Shown in pieces: positions 32,663-40,533 of a stretch of DNA of 44,112 nt. The stretch is from CAZEYT01 sp964516295 (lineage in GTDB: Bacteria > Verrucomicrobiota > Verrucomicrobiia > Chthoniobacterales > Terrimicrobiaceae), in NCBI GenBank assembly GCA_964516295.1, contig CAZEYT010000015.1, positions 1 to 44,112 of the forward strand. The letters are read 5' to 3'. The notes beneath the pieces were generated by a model, which saw only the letters and a program-made list of their open reading frames with translations, was not told the DNA's origin and ran no database searches. Both the position numbers and the translations under genes were made by a program. How positions within the stretch are numbered: the stretch's first letter is position 1; each line of letters opens with the position of its first letter.

Positions 32663-34729
32663 TCAGCCAAGGGCCACGGTGCCGCGCAAAGGCTTGTTCG
32701 TCGCCAGCAGCGTTCGCTGGGTGTGCCAGAAACTTCGCTCCGCCGCACCAAGCGCACAGAGCAGAATCGTCTCTGGAAATTCCCGCACCACACTGGCACC
32801 CGGCTCGCGGGCGAGCCCGGACGTCTCGATCCAGATCTCCTGGAAGTGTTTTTGAGCGGCGAGGACTTTGGCGACGAGATCCTTCCCGCCGCGGGCATCC
32901 AGGTCGGGCGGCATTTCGAGCAGGACCACCCGTTCCGCCGTGGGCGGACTTTGGAGCTGGTGAGAAGCCACCCGCGGCAGCGAAGCCAGACCGGCCGGAA
33001 GTTCCCCGGCCAAATGAACCACCAAAATACGGATCTCCATGCGACGCCCCGCATCGAGCAACGCTTCCCAAAACGCTCCCGCGGCCGGAGACGCCACGGG
33101 CATCCAAAATGTCCGCGTGCGCCCGGACGCCAGAGATCCGATGACCGACGCCCAAATCTCCTGCGAGCGCCTCTCGGCGGGTGTTTTCAGGGAAATCCGC
33201 GCGAGGCCGGGACATTGCAGCGCAGCCTCGGCTTCAGCGGGCGTGCGCACCGTCCGGTCGAGAAACTCCAACCCGGCCAAACCCATCACGCAGAGCACGA
33301 AGAAAACAAAGCCGCCCGCGATGGTGGCCGCAGCCAGTCTTGTCGTCCGCGATCCCACCACCACGTCGCGGGCGGTGGGAGTCTTGAATGTACGAAAATA
33401 TCCCGGCGCAAGTTCCTCAAAGACGGCGACCTCCTGCATGCGGTTGGTGAGGGCATCCCGCGCGGCCCGCAGCGTCTGCGCGCTCTCCAAAAGCGGCGCG
33501 GCGATCAATCCCAGCTTGGGAAGATCTTTCAATCGCTCCCTGGCCTTCGCCCGCATGTCTTCCAATTGCGCCTGTTGCAGAAGGAGATTTTCCCGACGGG
33601 ATTCCAACTCCAGAATCTGCAGGTAAAGCGCGTTCCCCACATAGGATCCCGTGAACTCCGAAATCGGCGTCTCTCCGGAGGCGAGGTCTTTCTCGACCTT
33701 GGCCCGAAGCGCCTTCACCCGCTCCAGTGCCTCTTGATAAACCGGATTTTGGTCGGTGTAATACTCCGCCATCTCGTTCAGCTTCGCCTCCTCCACCTTG
33801 AGCTCTTCAAAACTCGGACTGTGTTTGCGAATCTCTTTGCGAAGAGACTCCAATTGGAACGCTGTCGCTTCCAAGTCCACCCGCACCGTCTCATAGCGAA
33901 GATCCAGGTCGCCGAGCGATTTGAGGTAGGCGTCCGTCTCCTTTTCCACATCGACGACACCGGATTGCTCGCGCATGGCGGCGATTTTTTTGTTCAGCTC
34001 TTCGAGTTCCCGATCGGTCTTCATCAACTGCTCGGTGAGATAAGCCTTCATTTCCGAGCTCTCCTGCGCCTGGAGCCGGCTCGTGAAGGCCAGCGCTTCA
34101 TTGGCCCAGAGCGTGGCCAGGGCAGCCGTTTGTTCGGCCGGGAGCGGGGCCGTGACCACGATGTCCACGAAATCGGTCTTTCGCACCTCTTGTACCGCCA
34201 CCATGTCCTGCAACTCGGCCGCCGTCAGACCCTCGCCGAATTTTGCCGCCACTTCCCGGGCGACCTGGGGTGAAACCAGCGCGCCAAGAAGCGTTGACCC
34301 TTGGAGCCGCGACGGCGAGTACGAGACCGTGCTCACCGCAAACGCCTGCGGATTTCGAACCATGAGCCGCGCCGAAACCGTCGACGTCACGGTAAACACG
34401 GACAACCCGGCCGCCAGCCCCAGCCCACCGCCCACCAACGCGAGGAGGACCGGAACCCACCACCGCCTCAAAAGTGCCATCGGGATCCGCAGCAGGTCGA
34501 ATCCTTGGAAAATCGTCGGAGCCGGCCGGAAGGCGGGAACCGCCGCAGCCGCCGCGGGAGCCGGAAGCACGGGATCCCTCGCCTCCAGGCGATCCGGCGT
34601 CGGAGCGACAGCACCACGCTCCTCCCGCTGTGGCAACGCTCCGACGGGCGGAGGTGGCGGTGGCGGGTTATCCCGCGGACCGGTCGGAGCCGACCATTCA
34701 CTCACACGCAAAGGTGCCGGGTCCTTCAT
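32663..34729 (-). CDS. Wzz/GumC-type chain-length protein with decayed BY-kinase-like C-terminus
   Basis: This 688-residue inner-membrane co-polymerase has a Pro-rich cytosolic N-terminus (1-75, including a run of seven prolines at 22-28). TM1 is at about 88-112, followed by a periplasmic Wzz domain with long coiled coil (about 225-440). TM2 is at about 463-489. A cytosolic C-terminal region (490-688) has the length and beginning of a tyrosine-kinase (BY-kinase) domain, including FWMPVASPAAGAFWEALL (541-558) where Walker A would be. The GKS/T is missing, and ILVVHLAGELP (568-578) stands where the Walker A' DxD should be. No Tyr-rich tail is present. No separate kinase or phosphatase gene was seen. 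It overlaps the ExeA-like gene by ATGA. Confidence 0.9.
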   Translation of the reverse strand: MKDPAPLRVSEWSAPTGPRDNPPPPPPPVGALPQREERGAVAPTPDRLEARDPVLPAPAAAAAVPAFRPAPTIFQGFDLLRIPMALLRRWWVPVLLALVGGGLGLAAGLSVFTVTSTVSARLMVRNPQAFAVSTVSYSPSRLQGSTLLGALVSPQVAREVAAKFGEGLTAAELQDMVAVQEVRKTDFVDIVVTAPLPAEQTAALATLWANEALAFTSRLQAQESSEMKAYLTEQLMKTDRELEELNKKIAAMREQSGVVDVEKETDAYLKSLGDLDLRYETVRVDLEATAFQLESLRKEIRKHSPSFEELKVEEAKLNEMAEYYTDQNPVYQEALERVKALRAKVEKDLASGETPISEFTGSYVGNALYLQILELESRRENLLLQQAQLEDMRAKARERLKDLPKLGLIAAPLLESAQTLRAARDALTNRMQEVAVFEELAPGYFRTFKTPTARDVVVGSRTTRLAAATIAGGFVFFVLCVMGLAGLEFLDRTVRTPAEAEAALQCPGLARISLKTPAERRSQEIWASVIGSLASGRTRTFWMPVASPAAGAFWEALLDAGRRMEIRILVVHLAGELPAGLASLPRVASHQLQSPPTAERVVLLEMPPDLDARGGKDLVAKVLAAQKHFQEIWIETSGLAREPGASVVREFPETILLCALGAAERSFWHTQRTLLATNKPLRGTVALG

Positions 34730-35586
34730 GAGCGCAGGGAAAACACCGCCGGAAGCGTCTGGTGTCGCCGGAGATCCTCCACGACCCGCTGCACCTGCCC
34801 GGCATCGACCAAAGGTTCCCCTTCCGCCGCCGCCGATTCCAGCGAGAGCTTTGCCAGACGGTTGATTTCCCGCGGAATACCGCGACTCGCCCGGAACAAC
34901 AAATCCGCCGCTTCCGCTGTAAACAAGCGACCGCTCGCATGCCCGGCTACGGTCAACCGCGACTCCAAGTACGACGGCACTTCGTCCGCATCCAAATTCG
35001 GAAGATGAAACCGCAGGCTGATCCGCTGGTCCAACGGCGGCAAGGCGGCGATCTGCTCGCGGAGTTCGGGCTGGCCGATGAGGATGATGGTGATCCGACC
35101 TTCCATCTCGCCGTTCAAATTCGAGAGGCGCTTGAGGTGAAGAAGATTCTCCGTCGAAAGATCCTGGGCCTCGTCAAAAATCAAAACCAACTGCCGTCGT
35201 TGCAGGCGTTGGAGCTCTGTTGCCAAGATTGCCACGTGCTCGAACAACCGAGCCAGCCCCGCCGTCTCATCCAGATCCCTCCGATTGTGACCCGATTTCA
35301 GCAGGAGTTGGATGATGAGCTCCGCAAAAGAAAATCCCGAGTTCTCAAACTCGACCACGTAATGCCGCTGCCAGTCGATGCCCGCCGTGAAGACGCGCCG
35401 CGTGATCGATTTTCCGCTGCCAATCTCGCCGGTCAGCATCCCGAAATACATCGATTGCTGGTCGACGAGATACGAAAGCCGCGCGAGGGCTTCGCGATGC
35501 TCGCGACTCGCGTAGTAAAACCGCGGGTCCGTCAGAATTTCAAACGGGCGTTCGCGGAGGCCAAAATGTTCGAGGTGGGTGTCCAT
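34726..35586 (-). CDS. ExeA-like AAA ATPase of exopolysaccharide loci
   Basis: This 286-residue cytosolic ATPase of the ExeA/GspA group is often found in exopolysaccharide clusters. Residues 1-30 (FGLRERPFEILTDPRFYYAS) match the 'F.L...PF...pdp.fly.s' opening. Walker A is GEIGSGKS at 53-60. Walker B is LVLIFDEAQDL (133-143) with D138 and E139. IILIGQPELREQIA and GIPREINRLA are the sensor motifs. Unlike ExeA it lacks the C-terminal membrane and peptidoglycan-binding part. It may drive assembly of the export channel. It starts 26 bp after the GT4 stop. Confidence 0.9.
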   Translation of the reverse strand: MDTHLEHFGLRERPFEILTDPRFYYASREHREALARLSYLVDQQSMYFGMLTGEIGSGKSITRRVFTAGIDWQRHYVVEFENSGFSFAELIIQLLLKSGHNRRDLDETAGLARLFEHVAILATELQRLQRRQLVLIFDEAQDLSTENLLHLKRLSNLNGEMEGRITIILIGQPELREQIAALPPLDQRISLRFHLPNLDADEVPSYLESRLTVAGHASGRLFTAEAADLLFRASRGIPREINRLAKLSLESAAAEGEPLVDAGQVQRVVEDLRRHQTLPAVFSLRS

Positions 35587-35612
35587 TCCCCTGAGCCGAG
35601 CTTAGCGAAAGT

Positions 35613-36776
35613 TTACCGGTTGTCTTTCCCAGAATTGCGGGCTGCGGCGCGTTCGTAGCACGCCACCGTGGCAGCGGCGCAGGCGTCCCAACGGAATTCG
35701 GCCGCCCGCGCCAGGCCCGCTTCGCGCCAAGCCATGCGCCGGTCGGGATCCCGACACCATTCGAGCATCGCCGCCGCAATCGCGTCGGGATTCTCCGGAT
35801 CAAACAAAACCGCCGCCCCGCCGGTCACCTCGGCCAGCGAGCCGCGATCCGAGCAAAGCACAGGACAGCCACATGCCATCGCCTCCACCGGCGGCAGTCC
35901 AAAGCCTTCAAACAACGAGGGAAAAACCAGGGCCTTCGCCCCCGAATACCACGCCGGCAGCAACGCATCGTCCACAAAACCCGCGCAATGGACTCTCTCG
36001 CGCACCGGCGACGCGGCAATCGCGGAGTGAATCTCGGCAGCTCCATGCCAGTCGGCCCCGGCCAGCACCAGACGCCCGGCCTGTTCCGGCGCCTCCCGAC
36101 AGACCCGCTCAAAGGCCTGTAAGAGTCGCAGGTGGTTCTTCGCCGGATGTTCCAACCGCGCCACGTAAATCCACCATCCTTCCTCCCACCCGGCCGTCAC
36201 CGGAAGGGCACGGTGAACCTCCGCGGGCTTCAGCGGACAAAACCGATCGTGATCAATGCCGTTGTGGACGACCGTGAGGCGGTCTTCCTCCACGCCAAAA
36301 AATTCCCGAATATCTCCCGCCGTCGTGCCACTCACAGCGATGACCTCCTCCACCCGCCGCGCCAGGCGCGTGACGATCTGTCGACCATAAAACATCCGAA
36401 GCCGGTCGTATTTCCCGGCCAGGCGGAACGGCGCGCAATCATGAATCGTCACCACCTGAGGAATCCCGGGCCGCGCAACGATCCGCCGATAACTCGGGAT
36501 GTGAAGAACGTCGCACCCCTCCCGACGCAACCACCCCGGAAGCACGGTCTGATGCCACAGGACATTGCGCACCGCCGGTCGCCAGCTCTCCGAAACGCCC
36601 ACCCACCGACAGCGATCCAGCCACGGCGCGAACCAGTCCCGGTCCTCCTCCAGTCCGAAAATGACCACTTCAACCGGCCATTTCCTTTGCGCGAGTCCGT
36701 GGAGAAGCCCGGCCACATAGGTTGCCACCCCGGATTTTCCCCGCTGCACCACCGAGGTCGAAAGTCCGATTCTCAT
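35613..36776 (-). CDS. Glycosyltransferase family 4 (GT-B)
   Basis: This 387-residue retaining transferase opens MRIGLSTSVVQRGKSGVATYVAGLL. VTIHDCAPFRLAGKY and EEVIAVSGTTAGDI lie in the N-terminal half. IYVARLEHPAKNHLRLLQAF begins the donor domain, and FPSLFEGFGLPPVEAMACGCPVLCSD is the E-x7-E motif. It resembles mannosyltransferases of the WbaZ/MtfB sort, though donor identity is not provable. The ATG overlaps the GT26-STAS fusion stop by ATGA. A longer open frame upstream is shadow of that gene. Confidence 0.93.
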   Translation of the reverse strand: MRIGLSTSVVQRGKSGVATYVAGLLHGLAQRKWPVEVVIFGLEEDRDWFAPWLDRCRWVGVSESWRPAVRNVLWHQTVLPGWLRREGCDVLHIPSYRRIVARPGIPQVVTIHDCAPFRLAGKYDRLRMFYGRQIVTRLARRVEEVIAVSGTTAGDIREFFGVEEDRLTVVHNGIDHDRFCPLKPAEVHRALPVTAGWEEGWWIYVARLEHPAKNHLRLLQAFERVCREAPEQAGRLVLAGADWHGAAEIHSAIAASPVRERVHCAGFVDDALLPAWYSGAKALVFPSLFEGFGLPPVEAMACGCPVLCSDRGSLAEVTGGAAVLFDPENPDAIAAAMLEWCRDPDRRMAWREAGLARAAEFRWDACAAATVACYERAAARNSGKDNR

Positions 36777-38221
36777 GATTCCGCCGCCAGCAGGACGTTC
36801 TCCAACTTGGACACCCGGATGACATTCCGGATGTTCTCCCGAAGGTGCGACAGTCGCAGGCGACCGTTCGGCCGCTGGACGGCCAGGCGGTGGCACAGGA
36901 GGAGAAACCCCAGGCCCGAGCTGTCCATGAAATGCGTCTCGCCCATGTCGAAGACCAGCTCGCGGCTGTCCGGTCGATCGTCCCACGCCGAGCGGACCGC
37001 CAGCGCGACTGATTCGGCATTCTCGGCAGTGAGACGCGCCGGGAGGCGAAAAAGCAGCACCCCGGCCGCCTCGCCGGCCACCGGCCGAAGTGCGGTGGAC
37101 GCCCCATCCCGGGCAAGGATACGGGTCGCTTCATCCATCGTCTCCGCAAGCGGCAGAATGCGTTCCAGCCGCGTCACTTCCACGACCTTCCTCACCGCCT
37201 CGGATGGAGCCAGGAAACAGCCAGGCGTCCCTTGCGCCCACGCCCGCCGGACCACCCGCAGCATGGTTCCCAGCCCGCGGCTGTCCACTGTTGTCACGGA
37301 AGAAAGGTCGATGACGAAAGGTCGGGTGAAATCCGGTTGGGCAAAACCCTCGACCCGCGCTGCCGTGAGCGAACCCTCCCAGCGGACGTACTCCACGTCG
37401 CTCGTTGGTTCGAGAGACACGTCCGGCAGGTCACCGGCGGCGACCGTCTTTCGGATCGCCCGGCTTTCGCGGAGACTTTGCGTCACCAAGAACGCAATGT
37501 CCTTTGCATAGCGTCCGATCAGACGTCGCGGCTCTTGCAGGAGGCGAAAGACCCATTCGAGTCCGAAACGCGCCATCCATGCGGGCGCCCGCGACACCTT
37601 GCCGGCCAGGAAATCAATTGTCGCCCCCACTCCGATGCAGCACGGAACACCCAACGCGCGATAGTGCATATAGATCCATTTCTCCTGCTTCGGACACCCG
37701 AAGGCCACCAGCAGGATTTCCGGCCGGGCCTCGCGGATGGCGTCGATGATCGGGCGATTGTCAAACTCATGCAGCGGCGCAAACGGTGGCGAATAAAAGC
37801 CTGCCGCGGGAAGCCGGGGGTGGTCTTGCTGAAGGCGCGCCGCACCACGGCGGAGGCTGTCGGGATCTCCCCCGAGCAGGAAAACGCGGTATCCCATTTT
37901 CTCCGCATGGGCGGCGAGGCGGGGAACGAGATCCGAACCCGCCACACGCTCCCGGAGCGGCTTGCCGGTCAGATGCGAGGCCCAGACCAACGGCGTGCCA
38001 TCGCACAGCACCAACTCGGCCTCCACCAGAATCCGTTGCAACTCGACATCCTCACTCGCCTGTGCCGCAAAATCGAGGTTCGCGGTCACCAGATACGACG
38101 GCTTCCGGGTCGCGATGAAGTGGTCGATCCACCCCAGCGTCTCCGCCATGCTCACATCGTGAAAGGGAATGCCGAAAAGAACAATCGTCCGCGGCTCGGC
38201 AGGTGGCGAAGTATGGCTCAT
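36773..38221 (-). CDS. WecG/TagA-type glycosyltransferase (GT26) fused to two STAS domains
   Basis: This 482-residue protein has three parts. Residues about 10-250 form a complete GT26 enzyme: SYLVTANLDFAAQA (42-55), CDGTPLVWAS (73-82), YRVFLLGGDP (111-120) and AFGCPKQEKWIYMH (173-186). GT26 enzymes transfer an N-acetylhexosamine-type sugar to a lipid-linked acceptor at the membrane. Residues about 272-365 form a STAS domain with DLSSVTTVDSRGLGTML (phosphorylatable-type Ser at 314, neighbour changed to R). Residues about 385-478 form a second STAS domain with DMGETHFMDSSGLGFLL (DSSG at 433-436). STAS domains of the SpoIIAA type are switched by serine kinases and phosphatases. The frame is continuous without stops, so the fusion is not an artefact visible here. 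Overlaps on both sides are ATGA. I do not know of a described protein with this layout. Confidence 0.92.
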   Translation of the reverse strand: MSHTSPPAEPRTIVLFGIPFHDVSMAETLGWIDHFIATRKPSYLVTANLDFAAQASEDVELQRILVEAELVLCDGTPLVWASHLTGKPLRERVAGSDLVPRLAAHAEKMGYRVFLLGGDPDSLRRGAARLQQDHPRLPAAGFYSPPFAPLHEFDNRPIIDAIREARPEILLVAFGCPKQEKWIYMHYRALGVPCCIGVGATIDFLAGKVSRAPAWMARFGLEWVFRLLQEPRRLIGRYAKDIAFLVTQSLRESRAIRKTVAAGDLPDVSLEPTSDVEYVRWEGSLTAARVEGFAQPDFTRPFVIDLSSVTTVDSRGLGTMLRVVRRAWAQGTPGCFLAPSEAVRKVVEVTRLERILPLAETMDEATRILARDGASTALRPVAGEAAGVLLFRLPARLTAENAESVALAVRSAWDDRPDSRELVFDMGETHFMDSSGLGFLLLCHRLAVQRPNGRLRLSHLRENIRNVIRVSKLENVLLAAES

Positions 38222-38856
38222 GGCTCCAGAATGTCCCGAAGATGCATCGCCGCGAAAAAATCAAATCCGAGGGCTGACTTAACCAGATAAACCGTCGCAA
38301 AACCAATCAAAACCAACATCACCACCGACACGATCCCAAACGCCGAGAAAAGCCACAGCCGGAGGGGAAGCGGGGCCGGGGCTTCCCGCGCGGCCATCGC
38401 CGACTGAAGCCGCGTCTCGGACGCGTCGAGCCGGCTCCGGGTCGAACTGAGCGTTTCCAGCAACTGGCTCTGTCGGAGCGCATGCGCGAGGAGATGAACG
38501 GTGGATTCCGCCTCCAGCGGCTTAGGAAGGTAGTGCAGGATGCCCCCTTCCGTCATCGCATGGCGCAGGAGGTCGGCATCCAGATCCGCGCACATCAGCA
38601 CGCGCTGCAAGCCGGGGCGGAGGTCGCGTGTGCGCGCGAACAACATCAGCCCCGGAAGATCGGGAAGATCATCCGCGCACACCACGACCCGGATGGAATG
38701 CGACCGGAGAAACGCCTCCCCGTCGGCGGCCGACCGAGCGTGTGCGCTGCGGGATCCGGCCGGCACCAGATCGTCCAACTGGCGGATCACGCCGGGATCC
38801 GCATCGATCAACAAAAAGTCCCACGTTTCTTCGGCGGGATTGTTCGACACGGCCAT
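38218..38856 (-). CDS. Receiver-like protein anchored by a C-terminal membrane helix
   Basis: Residues 12-130 follow a response-regulator receiver fold: FLLIDADP (D18, D20, the acidic pair), VVVCADDLPDLPG (57-69) and the conserved lysine in YLPKPLE (K112). By alignment on the proline, the phospho-acceptor position is A61 with Asp at 62-63. The Thr/Ser switch position is C89 in VLMCADLD. It may therefore be poorly or not phosphorylatable. A coiled-coil-like linker (130-155) leads to one transmembrane helix (167-193) and a short external tail. The total is 212 residues. No DNA-binding or enzymatic output domain is present, so it could act by recruiting partners to the membrane. It sits between a GT8-like gene and the GT26-STAS fusion. 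Confidence 0.75.
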   Translation of the reverse strand: MAVSNNPAEETWDFLLIDADPGVIRQLDDLVPAGSRSAHARSAADGEAFLRSHSIRVVVCADDLPDLPGLMLFARTRDLRPGLQRVLMCADLDADLLRHAMTEGGILHYLPKPLEAESTVHLLAHALRQSQLLETLSSTRSRLDASETRLQSAMAAREAPAPLPLRLWLFSAFGIVSVVMLVLIGFATVYLVKSALGFDFFAAMHLRDILEP

Positions 38857-38863
38857 GCGATGC

Positions 38864-39469
38864 TCAGCGGAGGGTAAGTCGGAGCCACGTCGCGATGAAC
38901 GGGAGTTTCATTTTCCCGTGACAGGCGTGGTAGAACCACTGGCGCCGGAAGAGCGATCCCCACAGGCTCCAGCATTGGAAGTAAAACTGCCGGTTGAAAC
39001 GGCGGTCGATGAGTTTCTCCATCCGCCTGTGGAGCATGACGCGCGTCAGGGCGCGTTGGTCCCAGAACGGGTCGGTGTCGAGGAGGGACTCGTCAAAGGC
39101 AGTCCGGATGCTCTCGTCGGGATGATAAACCAACACGCCGCTGTTGATCTGGTAGGGCAGCTTGTCCGGGACGCCGCCGATCAGTCCGGCCGCCATCACC
39201 GGCATCGCCGGCGCATCCCGTGCGATCAGGATGTCTGCATCGACGAAGATGACCTGGTCGTAAGTTGACCACCACGTCAAATCCGGAAGGCACAGCTTTT
39301 GCCACGTCAACTTGCGGCCGGGCAGCTCCCGTACGGGCTCGGTGAGGATGATCGGATCGTACCCATGACGCGCGGCATAGTCCTCGAACCGTCGGCGCGA
39401 GTAGCGGTCAAACGCGGCCAGATAGGGTGTTCCAACGACAATCGTACAGAGGGCGGTGCGGGGCTTCAT
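38864..39469 (-). CDS. GT8-like / nucleotide-diphosphosugar transferase family glycosyltransferase
   Basis: This is a short 201-residue GT-A protein. LCTIVVGTPYLAAFDRYSRRRFEDYAARHGYD opens like GT8/DUF268-type galactosyltransferases. WSTYDQVIFVDADILIARDA carries the DxD, and YQINSGVLVYHPDESIR is the 'N.Gv.v..' acceptor-side motif. The upstream part of the frame is shadow of the GT2 gene, and the ATG at 39469 overlaps that gene's stop. It lacks a C-terminal extension, so it may be a minimal enzyme. Donor unknown. Confidence 0.82.
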   Translation of the reverse strand: MKPRTALCTIVVGTPYLAAFDRYSRRRFEDYAARHGYDPIILTEPVRELPGRKLTWQKLCLPDLTWWSTYDQVIFVDADILIARDAPAMPVMAAGLIGGVPDKLPYQINSGVLVYHPDESIRTAFDESLLDTDPFWDQRALTRVMLHRRMEKLIDRRFNRQFYFQCWSLWGSLFRRQWFYHACHGKMKLPFIATWLRLTLR

Positions 39470-40533
39470 GGGAGAGCTGTGGTCCGGGTGTCTTTCCAGA
39501 TTCCTTTGACCCGGCCGGAGCGGAGCCGGGCATTCGAAGCGAAAAACACCGCGAGGTCGAAGGGAAAGGCGAGCAGCGCCAGGGCGAAGGCGCGCACCCG
39601 GGCAGAACCGCTCGCAAACCGAACCCGTCGCCAGCGCATCCAAAGCGAGGGACGATCCATGACCCAAAGTCCGCGTCGCCGGATTTCCTCCCGGATCTCG
39701 CGCACCAGCCAGTCGGGGTCCTCCGCACAGCGCTTCCGGAGCGCCTCGTAGATCGGCCGCTCGGGCCAGTCGCGGCGGAGCGCGGCCGTAAAACACGTGT
39801 AGAGCGTGTGACCGACCGCCTGCCGGACCTGGTGATTCCAGATATCGGCAAAGCGGGTGTAGCATTCAAAAACATGGCCCGCATCTTCCGCGCGCACGAT
39901 GCGGGTGTTGTCCACCGGCCCGCTGTAACCATCGGTGCACAGGATTTGTTTGAGAAATCCATCATCCACGATCAGCCCCCGCGGGATCACCACCCGACGG
40001 AGCGCACGGCTGCGGGCACAGTAGAGCTGGCCGGTGAGCTGACCGGGAGCGGATTGGGTCATGCTTCCGGCTGCGAGGAGAATGCGATCGCGAAGTGACA
40101 GCGAGGGTTTTCGGGAGAGATGCTTCACGGGCATGTCGGTGGAGATCCACGCATGCGGGTTCGCTTCCAGCGCGGCCCAAAGGTTCTCAAGTGTCCCGGG
40201 CGTGAGCAGCTCGATATCGGCATCGAGGAGGATGTGGTAATCGGCGTCCGCGGGTGAAAACCGGTGGATTAGAGCATTCCACGCCTGGGATTTGCCGCCC
40301 TCCGCAAGTTCCTCCACGCGGGTGTGGACGGCGGGATGCAATTTCAAGAGATCGTCCAGCGCTTTTGCCGCGACGGCGGCCGTGCGATCGGTGCAGCCAT
40401 TGGGAACGACGACGATCTCGACGGAAAATCCGGGCCCGGCCTTCGAGAGCAGGGTCTGCCCGGCGAGGCTCTTGATCGTGGTGGCAATCGAGGATCCCTC
40501 GTTCCACGCCAGAATGCCGATGAGGATCTTCAT
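39466..40533 (-). CDS. Glycosyltransferase family 2, membrane-associated
   Basis: This 355-residue GT-A enzyme begins MKILIGILAWNEGSSIATTIKSL. VVVPNGCTDRTAAVA is the UDP/GDP-binding loop and ILLDADIELL the DxD. IVDDGFLKQIL plus TRIVRAEDAGHVFECYTRFADIWNHQVRQAVGH fits the later acceptor and catalytic part. A hydrophobic segment near the C-terminus (about 310-335) may bind the membrane. The ATG at 40533 overlaps the nucleotidyltransferase-like gene's stop by ATGA. Confidence 0.9.
   Translation of the reverse strand: MKILIGILAWNEGSSIATTIKSLAGQTLLSKAGPGFSVEIVVVPNGCTDRTAAVAAKALDDLLKLHPAVHTRVEELAEGGKSQAWNALIHRFSPADADYHILLDADIELLTPGTLENLWAALEANPHAWISTDMPVKHLSRKPSLSLRDRILLAAGSMTQSAPGQLTGQLYCARSRALRRVVIPRGLIVDDGFLKQILCTDGYSGPVDNTRIVRAEDAGHVFECYTRFADIWNHQVRQAVGHTLYTCFTAALRRDWPERPIYEALRKRCAEDPDWLVREIREEIRRRGLWVMDRPSLWMRWRRVRFASGSARVRAFALALLAFPFDLAVFFASNARLRSGRVKGIWKDTRTTALP

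Noticed and set aside
32540..34273. 577-residue plus-strand frame across the Wzz-like and export genes
   Set aside because: Shadow of genes with clear domains on the other strand; composition unlike a real protein.
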